This document shows, in pieces, positions 47,925-60,981 of a DNA stretch of 64,000 nt (the stretch's first letter is position 1; every line of letters begins with the position of its first letter). The stretch lies in NCBI RefSeq assembly GCF_041296385.1, contig NW_027184062.1, forward strand, positions 1,493,501 to 1,557,500, read 5' to 3'. Below the pieces are notes generated by a model. It did no database searches and was not told the DNA's origin. It saw only the letters and a list, made by a program, of their open reading frames with translations. Made by a program: the position numbers and the translations under genes. This DNA comes from Aphelocoma coerulescens (taxonomy: Eukaryota > Chordata > Aves > Passeriformes > Corvidae).

Positions 47925-50095
47925 GCTTTTAATATTTAGCATTGTTATCCTTTTCCTGTGTGTTTGTTAAAAAAATAGGTTTTATCTCTTTCACTTTCTT
48001 CCCAGGAAAGTTCTTTTTTCCAAAAACCTGGTGGGGGAGGGCTGGGTGTAACCTGCCTTCTATCAGAGGATATTTTCCTCCACATTTGTCCAAACCGGCA
48101 CAGCCTGTCCTTTCCTGGGTCTCTGTTGCAGATGGAAGCTGCTGGTGCCATTGTCAGCTTGAAGCACTCTTTTGATGCAAGCAGATGTTGCCAGGTGTGT
48201 TCAGCAGCTGTTGCTCAATGCTTATGCCAAGCTATTGTGTTCCTCATGGAAGCAAGGAGCCATTGTGACACTGCAGGGGCTGATGGCATCAAGGAGGCAA
48301 TTGTGACAGTACAGAACCTCCTAGAAACAAGGCTCCATTGTGACACCGTGGGGAATCATGGAATCAAGGAGCCCATTGTGACACGGCTGCATGGAACCAA
48401 TGGTCCATGGTTACATGGCGGATTCAAGAAGAGCACGGTGACACCACGCAACATCACGGAACCATAGGTCCATTGTGACACAGCGGGGCCTCATGGAAAC
48501 AAGGGGACCATTGTGGCAAAGCAGGGCCTAATGGAAGCATGGAGGGCATTGTGACACTAAGGAAACTCCTGGAACCAAGATGACCACTGGCACATAATGG
48601 AACCTCATGGAAGCAAGCCTCCACGATGGTTTTGGAGGGCCTCAGGGACCACAGGACCCATTGTGACACAGCAGGACCTGGTGGAACCAAGGAGCCTTTG
48701 TGATACTCCAGATCCACATGGAAGCCAGGGTGCACTGAGACACAGCGGGGCCTTGTTGGAACCAAAGACACCTCTGCAAAAAGCAGGCTAGCTCATAGAA
48801 GCAAGGAGTCCTTTGTTACAACATCAAACCTATGGAAGCAAGGGACCATTGTGACACTGCGGGGCCTCATGGAACCAATTGTCCATGATGACAGTGCGGA
48901 TCAAAGGAGACCATGGTGACACTGCGGAACCTGATGGAACCAAGGAGCCATTGTGACACAGTGGGGCCTCATGGAATCAAGGAGACCATTGTGACCCAGG
49001 TGTTGCATGTGAAGGCAAGGAGCCATTGTGACACTTTGGGCTTCTTCCCTTGAGCTCTGCAGCTGGCTGTCCCAGCCCAGCGCACCATGTGCCACCTGCT
49101 CTCCTCAGGGCTCTGCCTGCACACAGCCCCAGGAGAAGTTTTCCTGTTTGCAAGGAAAGAATGGAAAAGCCGGAGCAGGTTTCCTAAACAACAAACCCCA
49201 CTCAGGAGCCACATGCTCAGTACAGGCTGCCTGGAACGATGTCCCCTTTCTACAAGGGTCAGGGTGAGCAGGAATGAATGATCTCTGGGAGCAGAATTCT
49301 CGGAGTCTTTCCACTGAATTCTCTGTCCCTGTGTCTTGGGGTGACTTTATCATGTGTATCCCCTATCGCTGCTCTATGCCCAGAAGTGAACTTTGTGCAT
49401 TTCTGTGCCTTTCAACTGAGCCTGAGAGGGGGGAGAGGAAAAAAAACTGGACAAACTTCTCCGAGCGTTTGTTCAAGGACACACATACACACTCCTCTGC
49501 ATCCTGCTTGCAGCAAGAGCAGAGGAAGCAACTTGGTTTCTTTTTAGCCAGTTTTCAGCTCCTTTTCTCTGGGGGGAGATGGAGAGTTGAACTTTGTTTT
49601 CCTGGGACTTCGGGGGTTTTTTTCCCTTCTTCTCTTCTTGACTCTTTCAACATCAGAGCACATTGGGAGAATTTTCTCCCGAGGTGGGGGCCCTGAATGT
49701 GGGCCCATGAGCCAGCTGCAAGGAGGAGGAGAGAGACTACACCTACGGAAGTGTTGGGGTTCCTCCCTCCTGCCATGCGGTCATGGGAGAGGGGACCCTG
49801 GGGTAGAGGCATGGCCTGGGCACGGGGGGTCTCCCTGCTCACATGTGCCCTAACCCTGTTCAGCACTGCTTATTTTGTGTTGCCCTGTGCCAGGAGGGCC
49901 CTGGTTGTGCTGTGATTGCTCAGTTCTTTGGCAGTGCCCCGCCCGTGTGGCTGGAGAAGAAAGAGCTCTGAAACTTCTCTCAAGAATCGCTCCCTGTTTC
50001 TTTGCACGGGCCTCGCTGTCTATGGATGTTTCAGGAGACCCCACCGAAACACGGAAGGACTCTCAAATTATCCCAGCTTTCTCTGCACAGCGAGA
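47925..50095 (+). repeat. Unit 23, mosaic with six-base net deletion
   Basis: A 2,171 bp copy with aataggtttta in the head (shared with units 25, 29 and 30), gaagcactc near 48164, and ggggggtctccctgctcac near 49824. It has a private GC-box flank cccgcccgtg near 49940. Confidence 0.95.
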
Positions 50096-52273
50096 GCTTT
50101 TAATATTTAGCATTGCTATCCTTTTCCTGTGTGTTTGTTAAAAAAATAGTTTTTATCTCTTTCACTTTCTTCCCAGGAAAGTTCTTTTTTCCAAAAACCT
50201 GGTGGGGGAGGGCTGGGTGTAACCTGCCTTCTATCAGAGGATATTTTCCTCCACATTTGTCCAAACCGGCACAGCCTGTCCTTTCCTGGGTCTCTGTTGC
50301 AGATGGAAGCTGCTGGTGCCATTGTCAGCTTGAAGCCCTCTTTTGATGCAAGCAGATGTTGCCAGGTGTGTTCAGCAGCTGTTGCTCAATGCTTATGCCA
50401 AGCTATTGTGTTCCTCATGGAACCAAGGAGCCATTGTGACACTGCAGGGGCTGATGGCATCAAGGAGGCAATTGTGACAGTACAGAACCTCCTAGAAACA
50501 AGGCTCCATTGTGACACCGTGGGGAATCATGGAATCAAGGAGCCCATTGTGACACAGCTGCATGGAACCAATGGTCCATGGTTACACGGCGGATTCAAGA
50601 AGAGCACGGTGACACCACGCAACATCACGGAACCATAGGTCCATTGTGACACAGCGGGGCCTCATGGAAACAAGGGGACCATTGTGGCAAAGCAGGGCCT
50701 AATGGAAGCATGGAGGGCATTGTGACACTAAGGAAACTCCTGGAACCAAGATGACCACTGGCACATAATGGAACCTCATGGAAGCAAGCATCCATGATGA
50801 CTTTGGAGGGCCTCAGGGACCACAGGACCCATTGTGACACAGCAGGACCTGGTGGAACCAAGGAGCCTTTGTGATACTCCAGATCCACATGGAAGCCAGG
50901 GTGCACTGAGACACAGCGGGGCCTTGTTGGAACCAAAGACACCTCTGCAAAAAGCAGGCTAGCTCATAGAAGCAAGGAGTCCTTTGTTACAACATCAAAC
51001 CTATGGAAGCAAGGGACCATTGTGACACTGCGGGGCCTCATGGAACCAATTGTCCATGATGACAGTGCGGATCAAAGGAGACCATGGTGACACTGCGGAA
51101 CCTGATGGAACCAAGGAGCCATTGTGACACAGTGGGGCCTCATGGAATCAAGGAGACCATTGTGACCCAGGTGTTGCATGGGAAGGCAAGGAGCCATTGT
51201 GACACTTTGGGCTTCTTCCCTTGAGCTCTGCAGCTGGCTGTCCCAGCCCAGCGCACCATGTGCCACCTGCTCTCCTCAGGGCTCTGCCTGCACACAGCCC
51301 CAGGAGAAGTTTTCCTGTTTGCAAGGAAAGAATGGAAAAGCCGGAGCAGGTTTCCTAAACAACAAACCCCACTCAGGAGCCACATGCTCAGTACAGGCTG
51401 CCTGGAACGATGTCCCCTTTCTACAAGGGTCAGGGTGAGCAGGAATGAATGATCTCTGGGAGCAGAATTCTCGGAGTCTTTCCACTGAATTCTCTGTCCC
51501 TGTGTCTTGGGGTGACTTTATCATGTGTATCCCCTATTGCTGCTCTATGCCCAGAAGTGAACTTTGTGCATTTCTGTGCCTTTCAACTGAGCCTGAGAGG
51601 GGGGAGAGGAAAAAAAACCGGACAAACTTCTCAGAGCGTTTGTTCAAGGACACACATACACACTCCTCTGCATCCTGCTTGCAGCAAGAGCAGAGGGAAG
51701 CAACTTTGTTTCTTTTTAGCCAGTTTTCAGCTCCTTTTCTCTGGAGGGAGATGGAGAGTTGAACTTTGTTTTCCTGGGACTTTGGGGGTTTTTTTTCCCT
51801 TCTTCTCTTCTTGACTCTTTCAACATCAGAGCACATTGGGAGAATTTTCTCCCGAGGTGGGGGCCCTGAATGTGGGCCCATGAGCCAGCTGCAAGGAGGA
51901 GGAGAGAGACTGCACCTACGGAAGTGTTGGGGTTCCTCCCCCCTGCCATGAGGTCATGGGAGAGGGGACCCTGGGGTAGAGGCATGGCCTGGGCACGGGG
52001 TCTCCCTGCTCCCTGCTCACATGTGCCCTAATCCTGTTCAGCACTGCTTATTTTGTGTTGCCTTGTGCGAGGAGGGCCCTGGTTGTGCCGTGATTGCTCA
52101 GTTCTTTGGCAGTGCCCCGCCCATGTGGCTGGAGAAGAAAGAGCTCTGAAACTTCTCTCAAGAATCGCTCCCTGTTTCTTTGCACGGGCCTCGCTGTCTA
52201 TGGATGTTTCAGGAGACCCCACCGAAACACAGAAGGACTCTCAAATTATCCCAGCTTTCTCTGCACAGCGAGA
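50096..52273 (+). repeat. Unit 24, mosaic
   Basis: A 2,178 bp copy with catccatgatgac near 50789, as in units 6, 29 and 30, and gcagaggg (one extra G) near 51691. The tail is unit-2-like, with actgcacc and cacggggtctcc. Two gains and two losses cancel. Confidence 0.95.
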
Positions 52274-54447
52274 GCTTTTAATATTTAGCATTGTTATCCT
52301 TTTCCTGTGTGTTTGTTAAAAAAATAGGTTTTATCTCTTTCACTTTCTTCCCAGGAAAGTTCTTTTTTCCAAAAACCTGGTGGGGGAGGGCTGGGTGTAA
52401 CCTGCCTTCTATCAGAGGATATTTTCCTCCACATTTGTCCAAACCGGCACAGCCTGTCCTTTCCTGGGTCTCTGTTGCAGATGGAAGCTGCTGGTGCCAT
52501 TGTCAGCTTGAAGCCCTCTTTTGATGCAAGCAGATGTTGCCAGGTGTGTTCAGCAGCTGTTGCTCAATGCTTATGCCAAGCTATTGTGTTCCTCATGGAA
52601 CCAAGGAGCCATTGTGACACTGCAGGGGCTGATGGCATCAAGGAGGCAATTGTGACAGTACAGAACCTCCTAGAAACAAGGCTCCATTGTGACACCGTGG
52701 GGAATCATGGAATCAAGGAGCCCATTGTGACACGGCTGCATGGAACCAATGGTCCATGGTTACACTGCGGATTCAAGAAGAGCACGGTGACACCACGCAA
52801 CATCACGGAACCATAGGTCCATTGTGACACAGCGGGGCCTCATGGAAACAAGGGGACCATTGTGGCAAAGCAGGGCCTAATGGAAGCATGGAGGGCATTG
52901 TGACACTAAGGAAACTCCTGGAACCAAGATGACCACTGGCACATAATGGAACCTCATGGAAGCAAGCCTCCACAATGACTTTGGAGGGCCTCAGGGACCA
53001 CAGGACCCATTGTGACACAGCAGGACCTGGTGGAACCAAGGAGCCTTTGTGATACTCCACATCCACATGGAAGCCAGGGTGCACTGAGACACAGTGGGGC
53101 CTTGTTGGAACCAAAGACACCTCTGCAAAAAGCAGGCTAGCTCATAGAAGCAAGGAGTCCATTGTTACAACGTAAAAGCTATGGAAGCAAGGGACCATTG
53201 TGACACTGCGGGGCCTCATGGAACCAATTGTCCATGATGACAGTGCGGATCAAAGGAGACCATGGTGACACTGCGGAACCTGATGGAACCAAGGAGCCAT
53301 TGTGACACAGTGGGGCCTCATGGAATCAAGGAGACCATTGTGACCCAGGTGTTGCATGTGAAGGCAAGGAGCCATTGTGACACTTTGGGCTTCTTCCCTT
53401 GAGCTCTGCAGCTGGCTGTCCCAGCCCAGCGCACCATGTGCCACCTGCTCTCCTCAGGGCTCTGCCTGCACACAGCCCCAGGAGAAGTTTTCCTGTTTGC
53501 AAGGAAAGAATGGAAAAGCCGGAGCAGGTTTCCTAAACAACAAACCCCACTCAGGAGCCACATGCTCAGTCCAGGCTGCCTGGAGCGATGTCCCCTTTCT
53601 ACAAGGGTCAGTGTGAGCAGGAATGAATGATCTCTGGGAGCAGAATTCTCGGAGTCTTTCCACTGAATTCTCTGTCCCTGTGTCTTGGGGTGACTTTATC
53701 GTGTGTATCCCCTATCGCTGCTCTATGCCCAGAAGTGAACTTTGTGCATTTCTGTGCCTTTCAACTGAGCCTGAGAGGGGGGAGAGGAAAAAAAAAACCG
53801 GACAAACTTCTCAGAGCGTTTGTTCAAGGACACACATACACACTCCTCTGCATCCTGCTTGCAGCAAGAGCAGAGGGAAGCAACTTTGTTTCTTTTTAGC
53901 CAGTTTTCAGCTCCTTTTCTCTGGGGGGAGATGGAGAGTTGAACTTTGTTTTCCTGGGACTTCGGGGGTTTTTTTCCCCTTCTTCTCTTCTTGACTCTTT
54001 CAACATCAGAGCACATTGGGAGAATTTTCTCCCGAGGTGGGGGCCCTGAATGTGGGCCCATGAGCCAGCTGCAAGGAGGAGGAGAGAGACTACACCTACG
54101 GAAGTGTTGGGGTTCCTCCCCCCTGCCATGAGGTCATGGGAGAGGGGACCCTGGGGTAGAGGCATGGCCTGGGCACAGGGGTCTCCCTGCTCACATGTGC
54201 CCTAACCCTGTTCAGCACTGCTTATTTTGTGTTGCCCTGTGTGAGGAGGGCCCTGGTTGTGCCGTGATTGCTCAGTTCTTTGGCAGTGCCCCGCCCATGT
54301 GGCTGGAGAAGAAAGAGCTCTGAAACTTCTCTCAAGAATCGCTCCCTGTTTCTTTGCACGGGCCTCGCTATCTATGGATGTTTCAGGAGACCCCACCGAA
54401 ACACAGAAGGACTCTCAAATTATCCCAGCTTCCTCTGCACAGCGAGA
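52274..54447 (+). repeat. Unit 25, mosaic with ten-A run
   Basis: A 2,174 bp copy. The A-run near 53788 is ten long instead of eight, gcagaggg has an extra G, one T is gained, and seven bases are lost at the ctccctg site. Private changes are ttacactgcgg near 52761 and cgctatctatgg near 54367. Confidence 0.95.
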
Positions 54448-56625
54448 GCTTTTAATATTTAGCATTGTTATCCTTTTCCTGTGTGTTTGTTAAAAAAATA
54501 GTTTTTATCTCTTTCACTTTCTTCCCAGGAAAGTTCTTTTTTCCAAAAACCTGGTGGGGGAGGGCTGGGTGTAACCTGCCTTCTATCAGAGGATATTTTC
54601 CTCCACATTTGTCCAAACCGGCACAGCCTGTCCTTTCCTGGGTCTCTGTTGCAGATGGAAGCTGCTGGTGCCATTGTCAGCTTGAAGCACTCTTTTGATG
54701 CAAGCAGATGTTGCCAGGTGTGTTCAGCAGCTGTTGCTCAATGCTTATGCCAAGCTATTGTGTTCCTCATGGAAGCAAGGAGCCATTGTGACACTGCAGG
54801 GGCTGATGGCATCAAGGAGGCAATTGTGACAGTACAGAACCTCCTAGAAACAAGGCTCCATTGTGACACCGTGGGGAATCATGGAATCAAGGAGCCCATT
54901 GTGACACGGCTGCATGGAACCAATGGTCCATGGTTACATGGCGGATTCAAGAAGAGCACGGTGACACCACGCAACATCACGGAACCATAGGTCCATTGTG
55001 ACACAGCGGGGCCTCATGGAAACAAGGGGACCATTGTGGCAAAGCAGGGCCTAATGGAAGCATGGAGGGCATTGTGACACTAAGGAAACTCCTGGAACCA
55101 AGATGACCACTGGCACATAATGGAACCTCATGGAAGCAAGCCTCCACGATGGTTTTGGAGGGCCTCAGGGACCACAGGACCCATTGTGACACAGCAGGAC
55201 CTGGTGGAACCAAGGAGCCTTTGTGATACTCCAGATCCACATGGAAGCCAGGGTGCACTGAGACACAGCGGGGCCTTGTTGGAACCAAAGACACCTCTGC
55301 AAAAAGCAGGCTAGCTCATAGAAGCAAGGAGTCCTTTGTTACAACATCAAACCTATGGAAGCAAGGGACCATTGTGACACTGCGGGGCCTCATGGAACCA
55401 ATTGTCCATGATGACAGTGCGGATCAAAGGAGACCATGGTGACACTGCGGAACCTGATGGAACCAAGGAGCCATTGTGACACAGTGGGGCCTCATGGAAT
55501 CAAGGAGACCATTGTGACCCAGGTGTTGCATGGGAAGGCAAGGAGCCATTGTGACACTTTGGGCTTCTTCCCTTGAGCTCTGCAGCTGGCTGTCCCAGCC
55601 CAGCGCACCATGTGCCACCTGCTCTCCTCAGGGCTCTGCCTGCACACAGCCCCAGGAGAAGTTTTCCTGTTTGCAAGGAAAGAATGGAAAAGCCGGAGCA
55701 GGTTTCCTAAACAACAAACCCCACTCAGGAGCCACATGCTCAGTCCAGGCTGCCTGGAGCGATGTCCCCTTTCTACAAGGGTCAGTGTGAGCAGGAATGA
55801 ATGATCTCTGGGAGCAGAATTCTCGGAGTCTTTCCACTGAATTCTCTGTCCCTGTGTCTTGGGGTGACTTTATTGTGTGTATCCCCTATTGCTGCTCTAT
55901 GCCCAGAAGTGAACTTTGTGCATTTCTGTGCCTTTCAACTGAGCCTGAGAGGGGGGAGAGGAAAAAAAACCGGACAAACTTCTCAGAGCGTTTGTTCAAG
56001 GACACACATACACACTCCTCTGCATCCTGCTTGCAGCAAGAGTGGAGGAAGCAACCTTGTTTCTTTTTAGCCAATTTTCAGCTCCTTTTCTCTGGAGGGA
56101 GATGGAGAGTTGAACTTTGTTTTCCTGGGACTTCGGGGGTTTTTTTCCCTTCTCCTCTTCTTGACTCTTTCAACATCAGACCACATTGGGAGAATTTTCT
56201 CCCGAGGTTGGGGCCCTGAATGTGGGCCCATGAGCCAGCTGCAAGGAGGAGGAGAGAGACTACACCTACGGAAGTGTTGGGGTTCCTCCCTCCTGCCATG
56301 CGGTCATGGGAGAGGGGACCCTGGGGTAGAGGCATGGCCTGGGCACGGGGGGTCTCCCTGCTCCCTGCTCACATGTGCCCTAACCCTGTTCAGCACTGCT
56401 TATTTTGTGTTGCCCTGTGTGAGGAGGGCCCTGGTTGTGCCGTGATTGCTCAGTTCTTTGGCAGTGCCCCGCCCATGTGGCTGGAGAAGAAAGAGCTCTG
56501 AAACTTCTCTCAAGAATCGCTCCCTGTTTCTTTGCACGGGCCTCGCTGTCTATGGATGTTTCAGGAGACCCCACCGAAACACAGAAGGACTCTCAAATTA
56601 TCCCAGCTTTCTCTGCACAGCGAGA
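54448..56625 (+). repeat. Unit 26, start of the young right-hand group
   Basis: A 2,178 bp copy with tacatggcgg near 54936, cagtccaggctg near 55741 and agtggagg near 56041. From 54776 on it matches unit 27 with no difference seen. Confidence 0.95.
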
Positions 56626-59150
56626 GCTTTTAATATTTAGCATTGTTATCCTTTTCCTGTGTGTTTGTTAAAAAAATAGTTTTTATCTCTTTCACTTTCT
56701 TCCCAGGAATGTTCTTTTTTCCAAAAACCTGGTGGGGGAGGGCTGGGTGTAACCTGCCTTCTATCAGAGGATATTTTCCTCCACATTTGTCCAAACCGGC
56801 ACAGCCTGTCCTTTCCTGGGTCTCTGTTGCAGATGGAAGCTGCTGGTGCCATTGTCAGCTTGAAGCACTCTTTTGATGCAAGCAGATGTTGCCAGGTGTG
56901 TTCAGCAGCTGTTGCTCAATGCTTATGCCAAGCTATTGTGTTCCTCATGGAACCAAGGAGCCATTGTGACACTGCAGGGGCTGATGGCATCAAGGAGGCA
57001 ATTGTGACAGTACAGAACCTCCTAGAAACAAGGCTCCATTGTGACACCGTGGGGAATCATGGAATCAAGGAGCCCATTGTGACACGGCTGCATGGAACCA
57101 ATGGTCCATGGTTACATGGCGGATTCAAGAAGAGCACGGTGACACCACGCAACATCACGGAACCATAGGTCCATTGTGACACAGCGGGGCCTCATGGAAA
57201 CAAGGGGACCATTGTGGCAAAGCAGGGCCTAATGGAAGCATGGAGGGCATTGTGACACTAAGGAAACTCCTGGAACCAAGATGACCACTGGCACATAATG
57301 GAACCTCATGGAAGCAAGCCTCCACGATGGTTTTGGAGGGCCTCAGGGACCACAGGACCCATTGTGACACAGCAGGACCTGGTGGAACCAAGGAGCCTTT
57401 GTGATACTCCAGATCCACATGGAAGCCAGGGTGCACTGAGACACAGCGGGGCCTTGTTGGAACCAAAGACACCTCTGCAAAAAGCAGGCTAGCTCATAGA
57501 AGCAAGGAGTCCTTTGTTACAACATCAAACCTATGGAAGCAAGGGACCATTGTGACACTGCGGGGCCTCATGGAACCAATTGTCCATGATGACAGTGCGG
57601 ATCAAAGGAGACCATGGTGACACTGCGGAACCTGATGGAACCAAGGAGCCATTGTGACACAGTGGGGCCTCATGGAATCAAGGAGACCATTGTGACCCAG
57701 GTGTTGCATGGGAAGGCAAGGAGCCATTGTGACACTTTGGGCTTCTTCCCTTGAGCTCTGCAGCTGGCTGTCCCAGCCCAGCGCACCATGTGCCACCTGC
57801 TCTCCTCAGGGCTCTGCCTGCACACAGCCCCAGGAGAAGTTTTCCTGTTTGCAAGGAAAGAATGGAAAAGCCGGAGCAGGTTTCCTAAACAACAAACCCC
57901 ACTCAGGAGCCACATGCTCAGTCCAGGCTGCCTGGAGCGATGTCCCCTTTCTACAAGGGTCAGTGTGAGCAGGAATGAATGATCTCTGGGAGCAGAATTC
58001 TCGGAGTCTTTCCACTGAATTCTCTGTCCCTGTGTCTTGGGGTGACTTTATTGTGTGTATCCCCTATTGCTGCTCTATGCCCAGAAGTGAACTTTGTGCA
58101 TTTCTGTGCCTTTCAACTGAGCCTGAGAGGGGGGAGAGGAAAAAAAACCGGACAAACTTCTCAGAGCGTTTGTTCAAGGACACACATACACACTCCTCTG
58201 CATCCTGCTTGCAGCAAGAGTGGAGGAAGCAACCTTGTTTCTTTTTAGCCAATTTTCAGCTCCTTTTCTCTGGAGGGAGATGGAGAGTTGAACTTTGTTT
58301 TCCTGGGACTTCGGGGGTTTTTTTCCCTTCTCCTCTTCTTGACTCTTTCAACATCAGACCACATTGGGAGAATTTTCTCCCGAGGTTGGGGCCCTGAATG
58401 TGGGCCCATGAGCCAGCTGCAAGGAGGAGGAGAGAGACTACACCTACGGAAGTGTTGGGGTTCCTCCCTCCTGCCATGCGGTCATGGGAGAGGGGACCCT
58501 GGGGTAGAGGCATGGCCTGGGCACGGGGGGTCTCCCTGCTCCCTGCTCACATGTGCCCTAACCCTGTTCAGCACTGCTTATTTTGTGTTGCCCTGTGTGA
58601 GGAGGGCCCTGGTTGTGCCGTGATTGCTCAGTTCTTTGGCAGTGCCCCGCCCATGTGGCTGGAGAAGAAAGAGCTCTGAAACTTCTCTCAAGAATCGCTC
58701 CCTGTTTCTTTGCACGGGCCTCGCTGTCTATGGATGTTTCAGGAGACCCCACCGAAACACAGAAGGACTCTCAAATTATCCCAGCTTTCTCTGCACAGCG
58801 AGAGCTTTTAATATTTAGCATTGTTATCCTTTTCCTGTGTGTTTGTTAAAAAAATAGTTTTTATCTCTTTCACTTTCTTCCCAGGAATGTTCTTTTTTCC
58901 AAAAACCTGGTGGGGGAGGGCTGGGTGTAACCTGCCTTCTATCAGAGGATATTTTCCTCCACATTTGTCCAAACCGGCACAGCCTGTCCTTTCCTGGGTC
59001 TCTGTTGCAGATGGAAGCTGCTGGTGCCATTGTCAGCTTGAAGCACTCTTTTGATGCAAGCAGATGTTGCCAGGTGTGTTCAGCAGCTGTTGCTCAATGC
59101 TTATGCCAAGCTATTGTGTTCCTCATGGAACCAAGGAGCCATTGTGACAC
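54776..59150 (+). repeat. Recent single-unit duplication (units 26-28)
   Basis: Bases 54776-56972 and 56954-59150 show no difference I can see at offset 2,178, a stretch of about 2.2 kb. The stretch is bounded by 54775 g/56953 c on the left and 56973 tg/59151 at on the right. It includes private changes such as gtggagg near 56042 and 58220. Such identity between neighbours suggests a very young single-unit duplication or conversion. Confidence 0.85.
56626..58803 (+). repeat. Unit 27
   Basis: A 2,178 bp copy with ccaggaatgttc near 56703, shared only with unit 28. Otherwise it matches unit 26 apart from its first 330 bases. Confidence 0.95.
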
Positions 59151-60981
59151 ATCAGGGGCTGATGGCATCAATGAGGCAATTGTGACAGTACAGAACCTCC
59201 TAGAAACAAGGCTCCATTGTGACACCGTGGGGAATCATGGAATCAAGGAGCCCATTGTGACACGGCTGCATGGAACCAATGGTCCATGGTTACACGGCGG
59301 ATTCAAGAAGAGCACGGTGACACCACGCAACATCACGGAACCATAGGTCCATTGTGACACAGCGGGGCCTCATGGAAACAAGGGGACCATTGTGGCAAAG
59401 CAGGGCATAATGGAAGCATGGAGAGCACTGTGACACTAAGGAAACTCCTGGAACCAAGATGACCACTGGCACATAATGGAACCTCATGGAAGCAAGCCTC
59501 CACGATGGTTTTGGAGGGCCTCAGGGACCACAGGACCCATTGTGACACAGCAGGACCTGGTGGAACCAAGGAGCCTTTGTGATACTCCAGATCCACATGG
59601 AAGCCAGGGTGCACTGAGACACAGCGGGGCCTTGTTGGAACCAAAGACACCTCTGCAAAAAGCAGGCTAGCTCATAGAAGCAAGGAGTCCTTTGTTACAA
59701 CATCAAACCTATGGAAGCAAGGGACCATTGTGACACTGCGGGGCCTCATGGAACCAATTGTCCATGATGACAGTGCGGATCAAAGGAGACCATGGTGACA
59801 CTGCGGAACCTGATGGAACCAAGGAGCCATTGTGACACAGTGGGGCCTCATGGAATCAAGGAGACCATTGTGACCCAGGTGTTGCATGGGAAGGCAAGGA
59901 GCCATTGTGACACTTTGGGCTTCTTCCCTTGAGCTCTGCAGCTGGCTGTCCCAGCCCAGCGCACCATGTGCCACCTGCTCTCCTCAGGGCTCTGCCTGCA
60001 CACAGCCCCAGGAGAAGTTTTCCTGTTTGCAAGGAAAGAATGGAAAAGCCGGAGCAGGTTTCCTAAACAACAAACCCCACTCAGGAGCCACATGCTCAGT
60101 ACAGGCTGCCTGGAACGATGTCCCCTTTCTACAAGGGTCAGTGTGAGCAGGAATGAATGATCTCTGGGAGCAGAATTCTCGGAGTCTTTCCACTGAATTC
60201 TCTGTCCCTGTGTCTTGGGGTGACTTTATTGTGTGTATCCCCTATTGCTGCTCTATGCCCAGAAGTGAACTTTGTGCATTTCTGTGCCTTTCAACTGAGC
60301 CTGAGAGGGGGGAGAGGAAAAAAAACCGGACAAACTTCTCAGAGCGTTTGTTCAAGGACACACATACACACTCCTCTGCATCCTGCTTGCAGCAAGAGTG
60401 GAGGAAGCAACCTTGTTTCTTTTTAGCCAGTTTTCAGCTCTTTTTCTCTGGGGGGAGATGGAGAGTTGAACTTTGTTTTCCTGGGACTTCGGGGGTTTTT
60501 TTCCCTTCTTCTCTTCTTGACTCTTTCAACATCAGACCACATTGGGAGAATTTTCTCCCGAGGTTGGGGCCCTGAATGTGGGCCCATGAGCCAGCTGCAA
60601 GGAGGAGGAGAGAGACTACACCTACGGAAGTGTTGGGGTTCCTCCCCCCTGCCATGAGGTCATGGGAGAGGGGACCCTGGGGTAGAGGCATGGCCTGGGC
60701 ACGGGGGGTCTCCCTGCTCCCTGCTCACATGTGCCCTAACCCTGTTCAGCACTGCTTATTTTGTGTTGCCCTGTGCGAGGAGGGCCCTGGTTGTGCCGTG
60801 ATTGCTCAGTTCTTTGGCAGTGCCCCGCCCATGTGGCTGGAGAAGAAAGAGCTCTGAAACTTCTCTCAAGAATCGCTCCCTGTTTCTTTGCACGGGCCTC
60901 GCTGTCTATGGATGTTTCAGGAGACCCCACCGAAACACAGAAGGACTCTCAAATTATCCCAGCTTTCTCTGCACAGCGAGA
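58804..60981 (+). repeat. Unit 28
   Basis: A 2,178 bp copy. The head matches unit 27 up to 59150. It then has private gacacatcagg and cataatggaagc (near 59406), and from 59786 it matches unit 29. It is a clear chimera of two duplication tracts. Confidence 0.95.
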
